64,000 nt of DNA from Anaerococcus senegalensis JC48 (GTDB lineage Bacteria; Bacillota; Clostridia; Tissierellales; Peptoniphilaceae), in assembly GCF_000321005.1 (NCBI RefSeq), contig NZ_HE578907.1, forward strand, positions 678,146 to 742,145, given 5' to 3'. Position numbers and translations under genes: made by a program. The notes under the pieces are model-generated. The model was not told where the DNA came from. It saw only the letters and a list, made by a program, of their open reading frames with translations, and made no database searches. This document shows, piece by piece, positions 61,688 to 64,000 of the stretch. The stretch's first letter is position 1; every line of letters begins with the position of its first letter.

Positions 61688-62949
61688 ATAAAACCTCCTT
61701 TAAATAGTTTAATAGTGCCACCTTTCCCAAATTGATATTCCTCAGTTGCATACCTAAGAGCATCTAAAAGGTGGTTAAAATCATCTATCGGTTTATTAAT
61801 ATTCTTGCCAAACTTGTCCTTGTCCCATTGGTAGTTGGATATTTCCGTAAGAAAATTCACACATTTTGGGTGGATAATAATTTCAAACTCCTGTAAATAA
61901 GTAACTCCATTCATAATAGAGTCCTTGCCTTTTTTTGCCCCTTGAACTCTTGTTAGTCCCAAAGTCCTAAGTCTGTCATTACTTTTTTGTTCAGCAGAAT
62001 CAGCAATGATTTTTTCTTTCTCATATCCTAAGCTTTTGATTTTCTTTGCTATCATTTCATTAGTCATAGCCTTTTGGTAAAATTCGTCCCAAATGTAAAT
62101 CTTATGATCTTTAAAATCTACAAAGGCAACAACAAAAGCCGTAGGATCATGTACATAACCATAGTCAAGACCAAATACCGATTGAAATTTCCTAACATCT
62201 TCTAAATCAAAACTTTCTTCTCTCCAGTTTTCAAAGACTAATCCATCAACAATTCCCCAATTTCCAAGTCCAGCAACCTGGTATCTTCTAGGATTGTTTT
62301 TCTTCATTCTCTCAAAAACTTTTCTATCCGATTCCTCAAGCCATTCATTGCACTTGTAATTTGTAGTTATAGCTAAAATATCATCATCATTTTCCACATC
62401 AAAAAAACGCCCCTTAATCCAGTGGCGTTCATTCCAAGGGTTAAAAGATAAAGTTATCTGTTTAAATAAATAATCAGGAACTTCACCCCTTATAGATTCA
62501 TCAAGAGTATCAAAAGCAGCTTCGTCCATTATCTCGTAAGCCTCCTCAATCCATAAAAAACACAAATAACCCTTATCAACAGTAACAGAAGTAATTTTTA
62601 AAGGATCATCCATTCCCCTAAAAAGTATCTTCTGCCCAGTAGGTAAATATGTAAGCTCCAAAGGACTTGTAGTAGACTTCCAATGCCTATCAACTTTAAG
62701 CCTATGAATTGCCCACTTAAGCTGGTTAAAACAAGAATCTTTCAAAGTTCTATAAGTTTTCCTAACAACAAGAGCATTTGATTCGGGATATTTCATAATC
62801 CTATAAATCAAATTCATAGCAGTAGTAGTTGATTTCTTAGAAGCTCTTGACCCCTTAACAACCCTATACCTGCCCTTGTAATTCCAGAAAGTTGCATAGC
62901 CTTTTCCAACAATATCTGGCAAATAAACATCGCTAATCTTCAAGTTCAT
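61684..62949 (-). CDS. terL: Phage terminase large subunit
   Basis: 421 residues, PBSX-type. VVKGSRASKKSTT is the Walker A-like loop. YLCFLWIEEAYEIMDE is Walker B. FGLDYGYVHDPTAFVVAFVDF starts the nuclease domain, with further acidic residues in IADSAEQKS and DDFNHLLDALRYA. It packages DNA into the prohead. Starts inside terS (17-nt overlap). Confidence 0.95.
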   Translation of the reverse strand: MNLKISDVYLPDIVGKGYATFWNYKGRYRVVKGSRASKKSTTTAMNLIYRIMKYPESNALVVRKTYRTLKDSCFNQLKWAIHRLKVDRHWKSTTSPLELTYLPTGQKILFRGMDDPLKITSVTVDKGYLCFLWIEEAYEIMDEAAFDTLDESIRGEVPDYLFKQITLSFNPWNERHWIKGRFFDVENDDDILAITTNYKCNEWLEESDRKVFERMKKNNPRRYQVAGLGNWGIVDGLVFENWREESFDLEDVRKFQSVFGLDYGYVHDPTAFVVAFVDFKDHKIYIWDEFYQKAMTNEMIAKKIKSLGYEKEKIIADSAEQKSNDRLRTLGLTRVQGAKKGKDSIMNGVTYLQEFEIIIHPKCVNFLTEISNYQWDKDKFGKNINKPIDDFNHLLDALRYATEEYQFGKGGTIKLFKGGFI

Positions 62950-63367
62950 CAGCTCCTGAAATTATAGTCGGCACATCTAAAGTCATATCAACCTTATCAG
63001 TCCAAGAGCCGTATCTCTTTCCTAAAAGTTCAGCAGCCTTTATCCTATCCTTAGCCGATATCTTCATAGATTGAATCTTTTGTTCGAAGTTTCCAACATT
63101 AACTAAAACATCTTCTCTTTCTTCATCTCTAACTATTCTAGTCAAGAATTGTAATATCTCGGTTTGATCTGCAATAGTTTCAGACTCAAGTTCCTTCATT
63201 CTTTCTTCGATGTAACTTGAAATCTGTCCATTATTTTCCAATAAAAACTTAGTAGCATTTTTAGCATAATTCTCACTATAACCCGCATTTATAGCCGACT
63301 GATAAGCATTCCCTGTCTTGATGTACTCATCAGCAAACTTCTTTTGTTTAATTGTCAATTTCTTCAA
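62933..63367 (-). CDS. terS: Phage terminase small subunit
   Basis: 144 residues starting at TTG 63367 after AAGGGGTG. LTIKQKKFADEYIKTGNAYQSAINAGYSENYAKNAT is the terminase_2 helix-turn-helix. A helical oligomerisation part follows. It recognises the packaging start site, perhaps in the structured stretch just upstream (63404-63477). Confidence 0.92.
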   Translation of the reverse strand: MKKLTIKQKKFADEYIKTGNAYQSAINAGYSENYAKNATKFLLENNGQISSYIEERMKELESETIADQTEILQFLTRIVRDEEREDVLVNVGNFEQKIQSMKISAKDRIKAAELLGKRYGSWTDKVDMTLDVPTIISGADELED

Positions 63368-63403
63368 AGCACATCACCCCTTTCTTAAATCTATCAACTA
63401 GGC

Positions 63404-63477
63404 TGCCAAAAAAAAATAAAAGATAACTTACACGCACTTTTTAAAACAATAATAATTCGAAAGGAGGTTTTGGCAGC
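63404..63477. repeat. Long-spaced 10-bp inverted repeat upstream of terS
   Basis: GCTGCCAAAA (63404-63413) and TTTTGGCAGC (63468-63477) are perfect inverted copies 54 nt apart. They lie 37-110 nt before terS, where cos/pac sites are often found. The gap 63368-63640 holds this, a terminator (63497-63523), a second AGCCGTT/AACGGCT hairpin near 63550 without a T-run, and no gene. Confidence 0.45.
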
Positions 63478-63496
63478 TTAGCTCATAGATTTAAAT

Positions 63497-63523
63497 AAAA
63501 AAAAGACAGGTTCCCACCTGCCT
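63497..63523 (-). terminator. Terminator between the late regulator gene and terS
   Basis: 8-bp stem (one mismatch) AGGCAGGT/ACCTGTCT with a 4-nt loop and eight T on the minus strand. It separates regulatory from structural genes and would be a natural target for antitermination. Confidence 0.75.
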
Positions 63524-63640
63524 AAAATGTTAACTTTACAACTCCATAGCCGTTTTGATAACGGCTTATATTTTAACACTTAATAATATATCATCTAAAG
63601 ATAAGATTGTCATTCACTTCTTGTTTACCTTAAATTATAT

Positions 63641-64000
63641 TTAATATTCTTTAAGTATTTTATTAATAGCTTTTAAAGCATGATCAGACTTCTTCCAAAT
63701 AGCAGATTTACTTAAATGTAGCTTATTCCCCATTTGCTCCATAGTCATATCGTTGTTAATCCAAATGTGATACACAATAGATCTATAATCATCATCTTTT
63801 AAATTTTTAAGGGCATACCTTATATCAGCATTTTCAAGCCTTATTTCCGCTATTTCCCTATCAATATAATTTATCTTATCAATAACTTTTATTATTTTTT
63901 CTTCCTGTGTAGACCCACCACCTTGGACTGCTTCACTATCAGACATACAAGCCTTAATACCATCAATACTTGCTCTTAAATTATTCCTTTTATCGATTTT
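63641..64000 (-). CDS. Phage late-gene regulator, DUF1492 / sigma region 4-like (partial)
   Basis: The frame is open to the window edge, so the true start lies outside; an internal ATG at 63946 would give 101 residues. RASIDGIKACMSDSEAVQGGGS and a coiled segment (DREIAEIRLENADIRYALKNL) are followed by a helix-turn-helix (YRSIVYHIWINNDMTMEQMG, then NKLHLSKSAIWKKSDHAL). This is the ArpU/RinA/DUF1492 pattern of proteins encoded before terS that switch on late transcription. Confidence 0.8.
   Translation of the reverse strand, partial: KIDKRNNLRASIDGIKACMSDSEAVQGGGSTQEEKIIKVIDKINYIDREIAEIRLENADIRYALKNLKDDDYRSIVYHIWINNDMTMEQMGNKLHLSKSAIWKKSDHALKAINKILKEY

Noticed and set aside
63461-63483. A gene starting after the strong GGAGG at 63463-63467 on the plus strand
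   Set aside because: The only start in range (TTG) gives a stop after three codons; the GGAGG is more likely part of the inverted-repeat region.

Overview
The window is AT-rich (estimated below 35% G+C) Gram-positive DNA. Gene content and order (rapZ-whiA, plsX-acpP-rnc-smc, def-fmt-rsmB-rlmN-stp-prkC-rsgA-rpe, pyrH-frr) mark it as a Firmicute. The low G+C, absence of sporulation genes and overall style suggest an anaerobic coccus of the Peptoniphilaceae (Anaerococcus/Peptoniphilus type). The genus is an inference.

Left edge (1-2690) is a decayed mobile island. It holds the start of a secreted protein with a clear promoter and operator, a truncated plasmid/ICE-type RepA initiator, a DUF4062-like gene with a possible defence role, and a frameshifted methyltransferase remnant. 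It abuts the 3' end of rlmD, whose last ~100 codons look like an acquired extension; rum/rlmD is a known insertion hotspot of mobile elements.

Core chromosome (2689-39041) is almost all on the minus strand, in three operon-like blocks: murB-rapZ-tyrosine phosphatase-whiA-dnaE-pfkA-pyk-rlmD; rpmF-plsX-acpP-rnc-radical SAM-smc-def-fmt-rsmB-rlmN-stp-prkC-rsgA-rpe; and pyrH-frr-type IV pilus genes-ackA. rpmB (L28) stands alone on the plus strand. A three-gene ABC exporter (35908-39041) closes the core.

Prophage (about 39158 to beyond the right edge). The left boundary looks like the 3' end of a tRNA gene followed by that tRNA's orphan terminator, as expected for integration into a tRNA. Next is a plus-strand accessory cluster of small acidic proteins (39577-40950). 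It is interrupted by a compact minus-strand RNA unit that resembles a single CRISPR repeat with its own promoter and terminator. Then come three small-RNA-like minus-strand units whose -10 boxes lie exactly 92 nt apart, a holin-like gene, hicAB, and an amidase endolysin with a second holin-like gene. The siphovirus late operon follows, read right to left from terS/terL and portal through head morphogenesis, C5 methyltransferase, scaffold, capsid, connectors, tail tube, frameshifted tail chaperones, tape measure, Dit and a collagen-like tail spike. A late-gene regulator of DUF1492/sigma-region-4 type runs off the right edge. Integrase, repressor and replication genes are not in the window.

The most interesting candidate system is the 39.4-41.4 kb accessory region, which combines small phage proteins, a solitary CRISPR-repeat-like RNA and a tandem small-RNA array. 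It has the layout of an anti-defence locus, but every function there is inferred.
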